Below are positions 5,487 to 12,137 of a stretch of DNA of 12,168 bases, piece by piece. Positions within the stretch are counted from its first letter, which is position 1; each line of letters begins with the position of its first letter. The notes beneath the pieces are model-generated. The model was not told the DNA's origin. It saw only the letters and a list, made by a program, of their open reading frames with translations, and did no database searches. The stretch covers positions 1-12,168 of the forward strand of contig CAJKBQ010000051.1 in NCBI GenBank assembly GCA_905198155.1. Direction: 5' to 3'. The position numbers were made by a program, and so were the translations under genes. Source of the DNA: an uncultured Eubacteriales bacterium. GTDB lineage: Bacteria; Bacillota; Clostridia; Oscillospirales; Acutalibacteraceae.

Positions 5487-7268
5487 ATGGCAAGACAAAA
5501 TTTGACCAAAGCGCTGGCGCTGCTGCTCGCCGTGATGATGCTGATTGGCCTCACCGCGTGCGCAAAAACTCCGGCGTCGTCCACCACCCCCACGGAGTCC
5601 AAGTCGGAGCCGACCAGCTCTGCCGAGGAAAAACTGTACTACAACAAAACCGGGTATCCAATCTGTGATACGCCGATTTTGGTCAAGGCCGCGTCCAAGC
5701 AGCCGAGCGTATCGGACAAAAACCACCAGTGGTCCGGCCATGCGGATTCTACGGTGATCGACCAGCTGGCGTACTACAAAGACAAGCTGGGCATTGATGT
5801 ATCGCTCGATACCTACATCAACGACGACTGGACGACGCAGCTGACCATGATGCTGACGATCAAACAGCTGCCGGATATGATCTGGGATTCTAACCTGACA
5901 GTGGCAGACATCAACAAGTATGGCGAGGACGGATTCTTTGTTGACATGGCGAAGTACATGGATCTGATGCCGAACTTCAAAGCATATTGCGACGAATACA
6001 CGGATCTGGCCAAGTACATCACCACGGACGCCGGCAAAATCTACACGACTGTGCGCTACAACAACAGCAACGTGGAAAATTCGCTCCGCTACTTCTTGAA
6101 CAAAGACTGGATGGATCGCTTGGGTGCGAAAATTCCGACCACGATCGATGAGTTCTATCAGCTGCTGATCCGTTTCCGCGACGAAGATCCGAACGGCAAC
6201 GGCAAAAAAGACGATATCCCGTTCGAGTATTCGACCTACACGCAGGGCTATTCCAACAAACTGCTGCAAAATGCGTTCGGCATTCGTACCAGCCAAGTCG
6301 TTTCGAACGACCAGTTGCCAATCCATGCGGACGACAATGGCAAAGTGGTGCTGCTGGATGACAACTATAAGGAAATGGTTCGTTTCCTGTGCCGCCTGTA
6401 CAACGAAGGCTTGATGGATAAAGATTCGTTCTCCATCGACTTCAACCAGACCAAAGCCAAAGTGAACGACAACTTGGTTGGCGCGTACGGCAACTCCGCT
6501 CCGTTCCTGTGCTATGCCGGAACGAACGTGAACGATGACTCGTCGAAAGCGTACGGCATGATCTCGCTGGCTTCTCAGTACAACGGCAACAAACACATCG
6601 TCGTGCTGAACAATGCGGTGACCACCAATGGCAGGTTCATGATTTCGGCGGATTCTCGGTATCCGGAAGCCTGCGTTCGTCTGCTTGACTTTATCTATAC
6701 GGAAGATGGCAGTGTGCTCGGTGCAAGTGGTCAGGAAGGTGTGCACTGGAACTGGGAAGAAAACGAATTGCTCGGGATCCGAAACAGACAAATGGTAGAT
6801 CCGCCGGCAAATGAAAATTGGGAGTCCAAAGAGAGCTGGCGGAATTCCAAAGTCGTTTTGAACGAAACACTGAACATCGCAACGGCAAGAACACCGGGCA
6901 ATACCAATAAAACCGGCCACGACGCGATTTATGAGTTTGCGAAGAACGACACCAAAGAACATTGGGACAAAGTCGCTGAATACGCGGGCTGGCAGGCACT
7001 GTGCCTGAAGAGTGCTGCGGACAACAACACAGAAGTAATTTACGGCTACCCGACGATGGTTTACCCGGATTCTGTGGTGGACAAACGCACGCAGCTGACC
7101 GCCGACCTGCTGAACACGATGAAAGAAGGCCATGCCTCGCTGATCATCGGTTCGATGGAAGACTTTGACGCTGGCTGGGACAAACTCGTCAAAGACATGG
7201 AAGGCGCCGGAATGGCAGACCTGCTGAAAATTGAGCAGGACGCCTACGACAACTACACCAAGAAATAA
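5487..7268 (+). CDS. Extracellular solute-binding lipoprotein of the LplA/YtcQ/AlgQ type
   Basis: This 593-residue protein captures the carbohydrate outside the membrane and delivers it to the two permeases. A lipoprotein signal peptide is clear: a short basic N-terminus, a hydrophobic core ALALLLAVMMLIGL, and lipobox LTAC with Cys25. A Ser/Thr/Pro-rich linker follows. Residues 232-245 (DED-PNGNGKKDD-IP) form an EF-hand-like calcium-binding loop, as known in the alginate-binding AlgQ proteins and in large LplA-type binding proteins. The length is usual for this large class, which tends to bind oligo- or polysaccharide fragments. The start follows AGGAGGA at 6 nt, the strongest ribosome site of the operon. 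No glycoside hydrolase or lyase gene lies in the window, so the ligand is open. A terminator-like hairpin follows the stop. Confidence 0.93.
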   Translation: MARQNLTKALALLLAVMMLIGLTACAKTPASSTTPTESKSEPTSSAEEKLYYNKTGYPICDTPILVKAASKQPSVSDKNHQWSGHADSTVIDQLAYYKDKLGIDVSLDTYINDDWTTQLTMMLTIKQLPDMIWDSNLTVADINKYGEDGFFVDMAKYMDLMPNFKAYCDEYTDLAKYITTDAGKIYTTVRYNNSNVENSLRYFLNKDWMDRLGAKIPTTIDEFYQLLIRFRDEDPNGNGKKDDIPFEYSTYTQGYSNKLLQNAFGIRTSQVVSNDQLPIHADDNGKVVLLDDNYKEMVRFLCRLYNEGLMDKDSFSIDFNQTKAKVNDNLVGAYGNSAPFLCYAGTNVNDDSSKAYGMISLASQYNGNKHIVVLNNAVTTNGRFMISADSRYPEACVRLLDFIYTEDGSVLGASGQEGVHWNWEENELLGIRNRQMVDPPANENWESKESWRNSKVVLNETLNIATARTPGNTNKTGHDAIYEFAKNDTKEHWDKVAEYAGWQALCLKSAADNNTEVIYGYPTMVYPDSVVDKRTQLTADLLNTMKEGHASLIIGSMEDFDAGWDKLVKDMEGAGMADLLKIEQDAYDNYTKK

Positions 7269-7286
7269 TTCCTTTCCCCAATAAAG

Positions 7287-7325
7287 CGCAAATAGACGAC
7301 CCCACACCGGGATCGTCTGTTTGCG
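7287..7325 (+). terminator. Probable terminator after the importer operon
   Basis: The arms 7287-7299 and 7313-7325 pair over 13 bp with one G-U. An inner CCC/GGG extension and a 5-nt loop make it a very stable hairpin 18 bp after the binding-protein stop. The following sequence (TATCAATGC) is a poor T-tract, so termination may be incomplete and some transcripts may read into the AraC-family regulator gene 37 bp further on. Confidence 0.6.
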
Positions 7326-7362
7326 TATCAATGCATTTCCTGAAAAAAGATGGAGAAAAACA

Positions 7363-9654
7363 ATGTTGAGAGCGTATACGAACAACAGACGCCGCCGCAG
7401 GCCGCGCGGAAATTTGGTACAATTGATCGTCACCTATTGCGGTGTGTTGATCCCGATTATGTTGATTTGTTTTACCATAACGGAATCGACCATCAAAAAA
7501 TTGAATGCGCAGGCGAATACGGCCGGTGAACAGCGAATGGCGCGTACAGTGGACAATGTTGGGCAAATGCTGTTTAACGCGAAGCAAAACGCGGTGCGCT
7601 TTTCCAACACGAATGCGCTGCGCCCATATACGCTGCTGCGGTCTGCCCAAGCGGCCAAAGAAGGGGTCGAACTGCTGCAAATGTTTACCCTGTACGACGC
7701 AGGCGTGACCGATATCGTCGCGTACTACGGCGGCGAGTCCGTTTATGGCTCCACCGGAAAGTCCACGCTGGAGATTTACTTTGGGCAAACGCGCAGCTGC
7801 AAAAAGGATAGCGTGGATGATGTAATCCAGGCAATACATTCCGAAAAAGATGAAATAGAACTTCTGTGGCAAAAAGATGGGAACTGGTTTCTGTTTTTGC
7901 ACTACCCCAACCGATTGGCAACCGCCTACACCGACGATTTTTCCATCAATTTTGTAGTTTCCATGCAGCAATTCATCGAAAAACTCCAAGGACTAATGGA
8001 TCCAACGCTGTCGTACGTCGATGTGACGCTCCCAAATGGAAAGAAAATCCACTTCAAAGCAGAAAATGACCAGTTTTCCATCGTCCCGGACGAGAAATTC
8101 CCGGAAAATATGGACGCATTCACCATCACCTCCGGCGACATTTCCTTCTCCGACCTCCACGTCGAGGCCCTGCACGACACCGAAAAAATGTTCGCCGACA
8201 TCCGCCACGACAAGATCAAAAGCTATATGATGATCGCAGGCGGCCTAGTGCTGTCGATGATTTTGGTATATATTTTCAGTAAAATCCGTGTCCAACAAAT
8301 TACATGGCTGGAAATGTTGCTCCAAGGTGCCAATTTGGAACCGAAGAAATTGAACCGCGGCGAATTTGCCGGGCTGCACAACCTGATCCTCAGCCGGAAT
8401 AAAATCGGCGAGCTGCAAGGGAAAAATTTGGAATACAGCCGCCGCTCCGTCCGCCAACAACTGTCGCATATGCTTACAAAAGGCGGCATTTCCGACGAAA
8501 ACACCATCAAATCGTTGCTAAAAAGCTGCGACATCGAATGGACAGCAAAATACTACTTTATTGCGGGGATTTTGTTCCCAATTGACCAAGAAGTCGCGAA
8601 AATCGACAAAATGGAGCAATTGTTGATCCACGATCTCAGCTTCCGCGGCACCGTCGGCGACCACACCGTCCTCTACTGCCTTGCGGAGGCTCAGGATACC
8701 GATCTTTCCCAAAAATCGCGCCTCACCCTCGGCCGCAGCCTGCAAGAAGTGCTCATAAGTGAGGAAATTCCGAATGCACGCATCGCATTTTCTGCAATAT
8801 TTGCACAATTTGCAGACGCCAGCCGTGCCTATGCGCAGGCCCGCAAAACGATGGAATATTTTGTCCGCGAAACCACCCCGCCCGGCCAGTGTATGTGCTG
8901 GGACGACATTATTCGCAGCGAACCGCAGAAAAAATTAGTGATACTTGACACAAATAAACTGGTAGAACCCATCCAATCCGGCAACTCCGTCGAAGCCGGC
9001 GACGAGCTGATTCGCCTTTCGGCCACCATCAACGCCGAAGGCGAGGACGACACCCACCGCGCCATCCTCCGTGCGCAGCTGCTGTCCCAGGTCGCCAATG
9101 CCCTGCATAAGCCATTACAGTCGAAATTTTGGAACGAAGTATCCACAATTCATCTTGAAAATAGCACGGAATTCGAGCAAGTTGTACGATCTGCAATGGT
9201 TGAATATGTCATTCCGCAGGAGTCGAACGACCTGTACGCCAAGCTGTCGGCGTACGTGGATGCGAACTACGCCAGCTGCGATTTAACCGCCGAACAGGTG
9301 GCGAAAATGGGTAAAATCACGCCGCAATACCTGACACGTTTGTTCAAAACGCGCTCCGGATTGTCGTATATGGACTATGTTACCCAATTACGGATGAAAA
9401 AGGCATGTCAACTGTTGCGCACCACCAACCTGGCAGTCACCGAAGTGGTGCGCCAATCCGGGTATATTGACGCTTCCAGTTTTCGCCGAAAATTCCGAAA
9501 TGTGTTCAATTGCGGCGTCTCAGAATACCGCGATTTAGCAAATCCACCACAAATTCCGCCGGAAATGCTGCCGTTTAACGAGCGCCCGCAGTCGGATCCA
9601 GACGGTGCGCAATCGGCGCAAAACGGCACAAAATCGGGCAAAACGGCGGAATAA
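7363..9654 (+). CDS. Membrane-anchored AraC family transcriptional regulator (YtdP/YesS-like)
   Basis: This 763-residue protein probably senses a saccharide outside the cell and binds DNA inside it. Five arginines (9-13) precede the first membrane segment at about 18-40. A sensor region of about 245 residues follows, then a second membrane segment at about 288-308 (MMIAGGLVLSMILVYIFSKI). A cytoplasmic linker region occupies about 310-620. The C-terminal AraC double HTH lies at about 620-723: PQYLTRLFKTRSG, LRMKKACQLLRTTN, VTEVVRQSGYIDASSFRRKFRNVF with the classic F-R-K-F signature, and SEYR. A polar tail of 40 residues ends it. ATG 7363 was chosen over a TTG at 7321, which falls inside the upstream hairpin; TGGAGA lies 6 nt before it. 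In B. subtilis and many Clostridia such regulators sit beside LplABC-type importers and activate them, so the adjacent operon is the natural target. The ligand is unknown. Confidence 0.9.
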   Translation: MLRAYTNNRRRRRPRGNLVQLIVTYCGVLIPIMLICFTITESTIKKLNAQANTAGEQRMARTVDNVGQMLFNAKQNAVRFSNTNALRPYTLLRSAQAAKEGVELLQMFTLYDAGVTDIVAYYGGESVYGSTGKSTLEIYFGQTRSCKKDSVDDVIQAIHSEKDEIELLWQKDGNWFLFLHYPNRLATAYTDDFSINFVVSMQQFIEKLQGLMDPTLSYVDVTLPNGKKIHFKAENDQFSIVPDEKFPENMDAFTITSGDISFSDLHVEALHDTEKMFADIRHDKIKSYMMIAGGLVLSMILVYIFSKIRVQQITWLEMLLQGANLEPKKLNRGEFAGLHNLILSRNKIGELQGKNLEYSRRSVRQQLSHMLTKGGISDENTIKSLLKSCDIEWTAKYYFIAGILFPIDQEVAKIDKMEQLLIHDLSFRGTVGDHTVLYCLAEAQDTDLSQKSRLTLGRSLQEVLISEEIPNARIAFSAIFAQFADASRAYAQARKTMEYFVRETTPPGQCMCWDDIIRSEPQKKLVILDTNKLVEPIQSGNSVEAGDELIRLSATINAEGEDDTHRAILRAQLLSQVANALHKPLQSKFWNEVSTIHLENSTEFEQVVRSAMVEYVIPQESNDLYAKLSAYVDANYASCDLTAEQVAKMGKITPQYLTRLFKTRSGLSYMDYVTQLRMKKACQLLRTTNLAVTEVVRQSGYIDASSFRRKFRNVFNCGVSEYRDLANPPQIPPEMLPFNERPQSDPDGAQSAQNGTKSGKTAE

Positions 9655-9850
9655 TTTGCGAATTTCGGCGCAAGCGATCGCATTTTCCAGAGCCACAATT
9701 TTGACACATCAAGAACACCTAAAATCTTTCATTATTCCCATCAGCAGGAATCCAATCAACGCGAATCGGTGCGCGAAAATATAATGCTCAAACGACAACA
9801 AAACCGCATAAAACCGGACAATTTCCCCCAACAAACTGAAAATAAACATA
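9655..9850. other. Intergenic region between convergent genes
   Basis: No gene is supported here. Just after the AraC-family stop a weak hairpin, TGCGA (9657-9661) with TCGCA (9678-9682), is followed by TTTT and might end that transcript. A short dyad ATTCC/GGAAT lies at 9734-9751. A TATAAT at 9780-9785 has no -35 partner. The stronger terminator is at 9851-9879. Confidence 0.4.
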
Positions 9851-9879
9851 AAAAGAGAGGGCCAACCACCCTCTCTTTT
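9851..9879. terminator. Bidirectional intrinsic terminator
   Basis: AAAAGAGAGGG (9851-9861) and CCCTCTCTTTT (9869-9879) are perfect complements over 11 bp with a 7-nt loop. The arms carry A and T runs on the outer sides, so the hairpin works on both strands. It serves the minus-strand repressor gene, whose stop codon lies 21 bp away, and can stop read-through from the AraC-family gene. Confidence 0.88.
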
Positions 9880-9900
9880 GCTATGCCAATATTCCCAAAC

Positions 9901-10530
9901 TTACAGCCGTTTCCGCCGCAACACTTCAACCGCAACGCCGCAAATTTTAGCGTTCCCGGTTTCAAACTCGCTACATTTTACGATAATCGGCTCGTAGCTG
10001 CTGTTTTCCGGAATCAGGAAAACGGTATCGTCAATTTGCTTGAACCGTTTCAACGTTGCACTGTCACCATTTACCAAGCAAGCGACAATTTGCCCGTTTT
10101 CGGCGTAATCCTGCTTGTGCAGCAGCACCAGCGAACCGTTCGGAATGTCCGCGTTAATCATACTGTCGCCGCGCACCGCAAGGTAAAAGAATTCGTCCGG
10201 GTTTTTGATCCCGTCGCCCGGCTCGTAGCCGACGATTTCGTCTTTGGCCAGGATGGGCGCGCCGGCCGCGATCCGGCCGTAGACCGGGATCATCGGCATT
10301 TGGGTGACAGCGATGCAGTTGGCCGGCACCTCATTTTTTTTGATATCCACGTCGAGCAGCATATCCACCGACACATGAAAATAATCCGCAAGTTGGCGCA
10401 GCGTTTCGTAGTTGGCTTCGCGTTTGCCCAGCTCGTAGTTACTGTAAGTTTGACGGCTGACGCCCAGTTCGTCAGCAATTTGCTGCTGGGAAAGGCCGCG
10501 GGATTTACGCAGCCGCATCAATGCTTCCAT
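9901..10530 (-). CDS. HTH-XRE / S24 (LexA-like) self-cleaving repressor
   Basis: This 209-residue protein combines a Cro/CI-type HTH with an S24 peptidase domain, as in phage CI, HdiR and related SOS-responsive repressors. The HTH is at about 4-58, with LSQQQIADELGVSRQTYSNYE as its core. The S24 domain is at about 82-205. A predicted Ala89-Gly90 cleavage bond lies in GRIAAGAP. The Ser-Lys dyad is Ser123 in RGDSM and Lys161 in ATLKRF, so the catalytic parts look intact. Known for the family: RecA filaments formed on DNA damage trigger self-cleavage and derepression. The start follows an AGGAGG by 9 nt. It is a single gene ended by a bidirectional terminator. It is not canonical LexA, which has a winged HTH of a different type. 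It probably represses itself and the divergent plus-strand genes through shared dyads. Confidence 0.93.
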   Translation of the reverse strand: MEALMRLRKSRGLSQQQIADELGVSRQTYSNYELGKREANYETLRQLADYFHVSVDMLLDVDIKKNEVPANCIAVTQMPMIPVYGRIAAGAPILAKDEIVGYEPGDGIKNPDEFFYLAVRGDSMINADIPNGSLVLLHKQDYAENGQIVACLVNGDSATLKRFKQIDDTVFLIPENSSYEPIIVKCSEFETGNAKICGVAVEVLRRKRL

Positions 10531-10558
10531 TCACAAAATCCTCCTTCATATCTGGCAC

Positions 10559-10576
10559 TGTTGGAGATTTCCAACA
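10559..10576. promoter_or_regulatory. Perfect dyad in the repressor leader
   Basis: TGTTGGA (10559-10565) and TCCAACA (10570-10576) are perfect inverted repeats around a 4-bp centre. They lie at or just after the predicted transcription start of the repressor gene. The half-site resembles the GTTGC dyads nearby but is not the same. It could be an extra operator or an mRNA hairpin ahead of the ribosome site. Confidence 0.55.
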
Positions 10577-10584
10577 CCATTATA

Positions 10585-10613
10585 AGTATAGCAACAAACC
10601 GTTGCCCGTTCAA
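10585..10613 (-). promoter_or_regulatory. Sigma-A promoter of the HTH-S24 repressor gene
   Basis: On the minus strand -35 TTGAAC (10613-10608), a 17-bp spacer and -10 TATACT (10590-10585) are seen. The start should lie near 10578. The spacer is almost filled by the perfect dyad at 10591-10605, which predicts autorepression. Confidence 0.8.
10591..10605. promoter_or_regulatory. Putative operator 1, GCAAC-N5-GTTGC
   Basis: GCAACAAACCGTTGC is a perfect 5-bp dyad with a 5-bp centre, lying exactly between the -10 and -35 of the repressor promoter. It shares 12 of 15 bases with the site at 10857-10871 in the divergent promoter. The most likely ligand is the adjacent HTH-S24 dimer. Confidence 0.65.
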
Positions 10614-10826
10614 GCCTTTTTGAGAAAAAAGTTGTGAATAAATTGAAAATTTTTTGATTGGCGCAAGTTGAAACAAATTGCGCAATTGAAATTTTGGCGG
10701 CTATTGAGATGGAAAAATCAGGGTGCAATAAAAATGCGAATAGAGTTGCATATAATTCAAAACGCGCGACAAAATGCAGCGGCAGCAGGATGTTGCAAAA
10801 TTATTTGAAAAAATTGCAACAGGTAC
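10614..10826. other. AT-rich divergent control region
   Basis: This region separates the repressor promoter from the plus-strand promoter and is much richer in A and T than the core genes. It holds several dyads with TTGC/GCAA cores: GCGCAA/TTGCGC (10661-10683), the palindrome AATTGCGCAATT (10676-10687), and TGTTGCAA/TTGCAACA (10791-10798 with 10814-10821). A 62-codon open frame from TTG 10658 has no ribosome site and overlaps the promoter, so no gene is called. Confidence 0.5.
10782..10796. promoter_or_regulatory. Putative operator 3, GCAGC-N5-GTTGC
   Basis: This 15-bp dyad has the same spacing as the other two sites and one half-site mismatch. It lies about 30 bp upstream of the -35 of the plus-strand promoter. 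Its GTTGC half is also part of the larger TGTTGCAA/TTGCAACA inverted repeat that ends just before that -35. Confidence 0.45.
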
Positions 10827-10855
10827 TTGACAGATGCCAAAAACGGTGATATAAT
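10827..10855 (+). promoter_or_regulatory. Perfect consensus sigma-A promoter of the phage-like operon
   Basis: TTGACA (10827-10832), a 17-bp spacer and TATAAT (10850-10855) match the consensus at all twelve positions. A promoter this strong is usually kept silent by a repressor, which fits the operator-like dyad directly downstream. The predicted start is near 10862. Confidence 0.9.
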
Positions 10856-10856
10856 A

Positions 10857-10871
10857 GCAACAGTCCGATGC
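10857..10871. promoter_or_regulatory. Putative operator 2, GCAAC-N5-GATGC
   Basis: GCAACAGTCCGATGC has the same half-site spacing as operator 1 and shares 12 of 15 bases with it, including flanking ATA on the left. It begins one base after the -10 hexamer and covers the transcription start, a position where a bound repressor would block RNA polymerase. Confidence 0.6.
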
Positions 10872-10889
10872 GAAACAACCGAAAATTCA

Positions 10890-11366
10890 ATGCATGATAC
10901 TTTATTGCGCAACGTATATGCGCATTATGGAACGCAGAGAATGGAATATCCGTGCAATAAAACGATGACAAATTGTGCAGCGATATGCATGTTTTTGAGA
11001 TTGGATAATTGTGCGGGAGGAGAAATCCGGGGTGATTTTGCGACGGAAGCGAAACAAATCAAAGATTTATGCGAGAAAATCCGAATCAAAAATGATGCAA
11101 TTGTGAAAGGAATGATTCATATGTGCGACGAAAAATGCGACTGGACGCCGGAAAACAATGCGTGTCGGCCATGCATTTGGCGAAATGCGCCGGAACGGCC
11201 GCTGGATCCGGAAACAGAGCAATGGATTTTGATGTGGTATTTCGGTCATTACGGCGCAATGCGCGCGCTAAGACCGATGAAAATCTGTCAAATCTGCCGG
11301 ATACTGGATCGTGGAGAGACGCAGGTACGTGCGGTAATTGACACGCAGCTGCTGGCGATACGATGA
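10890..11366 (+). CDS. Cysteine-rich protein of unknown function, phage-like operon
   Basis: The family is not recognised. As called (158 residues) it is rich in cysteine. A C-x3-C-x8-C-x2-C pattern near MCDEKCDWTPENNACRPC looks like a possible zinc-binding knuckle, and ICQIC follows near the C-terminus. No membrane segment or signal peptide is seen. The start is uncertain. ATG 10890 is the first in-frame ATG after the promoter but lacks a ribosome site, and ATG 10941 has only a weak one. ATG 11121 is preceded by AAAGGA at 9 nt and would give an 81-residue protein holding the cysteine cluster. Base composition is more AT-rich than the core genes, fitting transfer. The stop overlaps the next start in ATGA, so the two are translationally coupled. 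The role may be regulatory or phage-specific, but this is a guess. Confidence 0.6.
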   Translation: MHDTLLRNVYAHYGTQRMEYPCNKTMTNCAAICMFLRLDNCAGGEIRGDFATEAKQIKDLCEKIRIKNDAIVKGMIHMCDEKCDWTPENNACRPCIWRNAPERPLDPETEQWILMWYFGHYGAMRALRPMKICQICRILDRGETQVRAVIDTQLLAIR

Positions 11367-11587
11367 TTGGATGGCGCGGATATGGGCCGGAACACGGCGT
11401 GTGGGTGCCGAAAACGGAAGCTTTTGCATTCGCGATGCGCCATATCGAAGATTTGCCGGAAAAAGATCGCGCCGAATCGGCTCGAATGTTCGCGAACGGG
11501 GCGTCGGCGGCAGAGTGGGCGGAATGGTATTTTTCGGGATGTTTTGTGCGTATAGACGATGCACAGGAAGAAGGTGATACGATATGA
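11363..11587 (+). CDS. Small hypothetical protein, coupled phage-like operon
   Basis: This 74-residue product is not recognised. It is a soluble-looking, acidic, mostly helical protein with an Ala/Glu-rich middle (DLPEKDRAESARMFANGASA) and aromatic ends (GWRGYG, WAEWYF). The start ATG overlaps the preceding stop in ATGA and its own stop overlaps the next start the same way. This double coupling supports it as a real gene despite a weak ribosome site. The operon position suggests a phage early or accessory protein. Confidence 0.65.
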   Translation: MIGWRGYGPEHGVWVPKTEAFAFAMRHIEDLPEKDRAESARMFANGASAAEWAEWYFSGCFVRIDDAQEEGDTI

Positions 11588-11889
11588 AAAAAGCGGCAAG
11601 AATGGCCGAAATGGCCGAACAAATTCTGGGATACCGAGTTGAGCTGCCGGAAGAGGACGACCCGATGCGCGCGCAGATTGAGGCGGCGTTTCGCAAACAC
11701 CGCAAATCGCCCGGCATCACGGTGGCGCAGGCGATCGTATTGGCGCAGGCGCGAAAGGCGCTGAACGGCGACAAAAATGCGGCGGAATTTTTACAACGCC
11801 TGGCGGACGGCTCGATTGACGTGTCGGACGGGCCGGAGGTGATTCGGGTGCAGCTGCGCGACGGAGCCGGGCAGGCGATGGAGGCGTGA
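11584..11889 (+). CDS. Small phage-type protein, possibly terminase-associated
   Basis: This 101-residue protein starts in an ATGA overlap with the previous gene, with GAAGAAGG as ribosome site. The pattern TVAQAIVLAQARKALNGDKNAAEFLQRLADG, a helix followed by G-D-x-x-A-A-x-F-L, resembles short phage proteins that precede packaging genes in Firmicutes prophages. This is recalled from family patterns, not from a search. A small terminase-like or packaging-accessory role is possible, but the HTH expected of a classical small terminase is not evident. The stop overlaps the next ATG in TGATG, so a fourth coupled gene was once present. Confidence 0.65.
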   Translation: MKKAARMAEMAEQILGYRVELPEEDDPMRAQIEAAFRKHRKSPGITVAQAIVLAQARKALNGDKNAAEFLQRLADGSIDVSDGPEVIRVQLRDGAGQAMEA

Positions 11890-12137
11890 TGAGTGAGATG
11901 CGGCCGGGGAGAAGAACCATGGAGTTAGTAGATTTTGTCAGCCGCGGGGAAGCCACTCTCCGCTCGCTGCGCTCGCTCCGGCGCCCCCGGATGGGTAGTG
12001 TTCCACGCAGTGAGCACGCGCTCGCTTCGTCTCGCGAGTTTGACCGATGGGGGGTGCGCGTTGGTTTGGGGGTGGTGCGGTCTATGGCAACTCCTTCAGC
12101 CTCTCGGCAGCTCCCTCACGAGGGAGCCGGGTGTTGA
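11889..12137 (+). pseudogene. Fourth coupled open frame, probably truncated or disrupted
   Basis: ATG 11889 overlaps the preceding stop (TGATG), the coupling pattern seen in the two upstream junctions. The first 20 or so residues (MSEMRPGRRTMELVDFVSRG) look like a genuine N-terminus. From about 11950 the translation turns into low-complexity R/S/L-rich sequence and runs through a palindromic repeat before stopping, giving 82 residues without a plausible domain. In a prophage a packaging or structural gene might be expected here. The likeliest reading is a gene cut by an insertion, deletion or rearrangement. Its original function cannot be told. Confidence 0.45.

Noticed and set aside
5472..7433. 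Open frame of about 653 codons antisense to the solute-binding protein
   Set aside because: The translation is low-quality and His/Val/Arg-rich, its start lacks a ribosome site, and the sense strand encodes a clear lipoprotein over the whole length.
9769..10623. Plus-strand frame of 284 codons opposite the repressor
   Set aside because: It crosses a bidirectional terminator and the repressor's promoter; the opposite strand has complete HTH and S24 motifs.
10751..10756. Second TATAAT in the divergent control region
   Set aside because: No -35-like hexamer lies 16-18 bp upstream and there is no proper extended -10. It is probably chance in AT-rich DNA.
10658..10849. Small plus-strand frame of about 63 codons starting at TTG
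   Set aside because: There is no ribosome site and no recognised motif, and it ends directly at the -10 of a consensus promoter while covering its -35. It was treated as control-region sequence.
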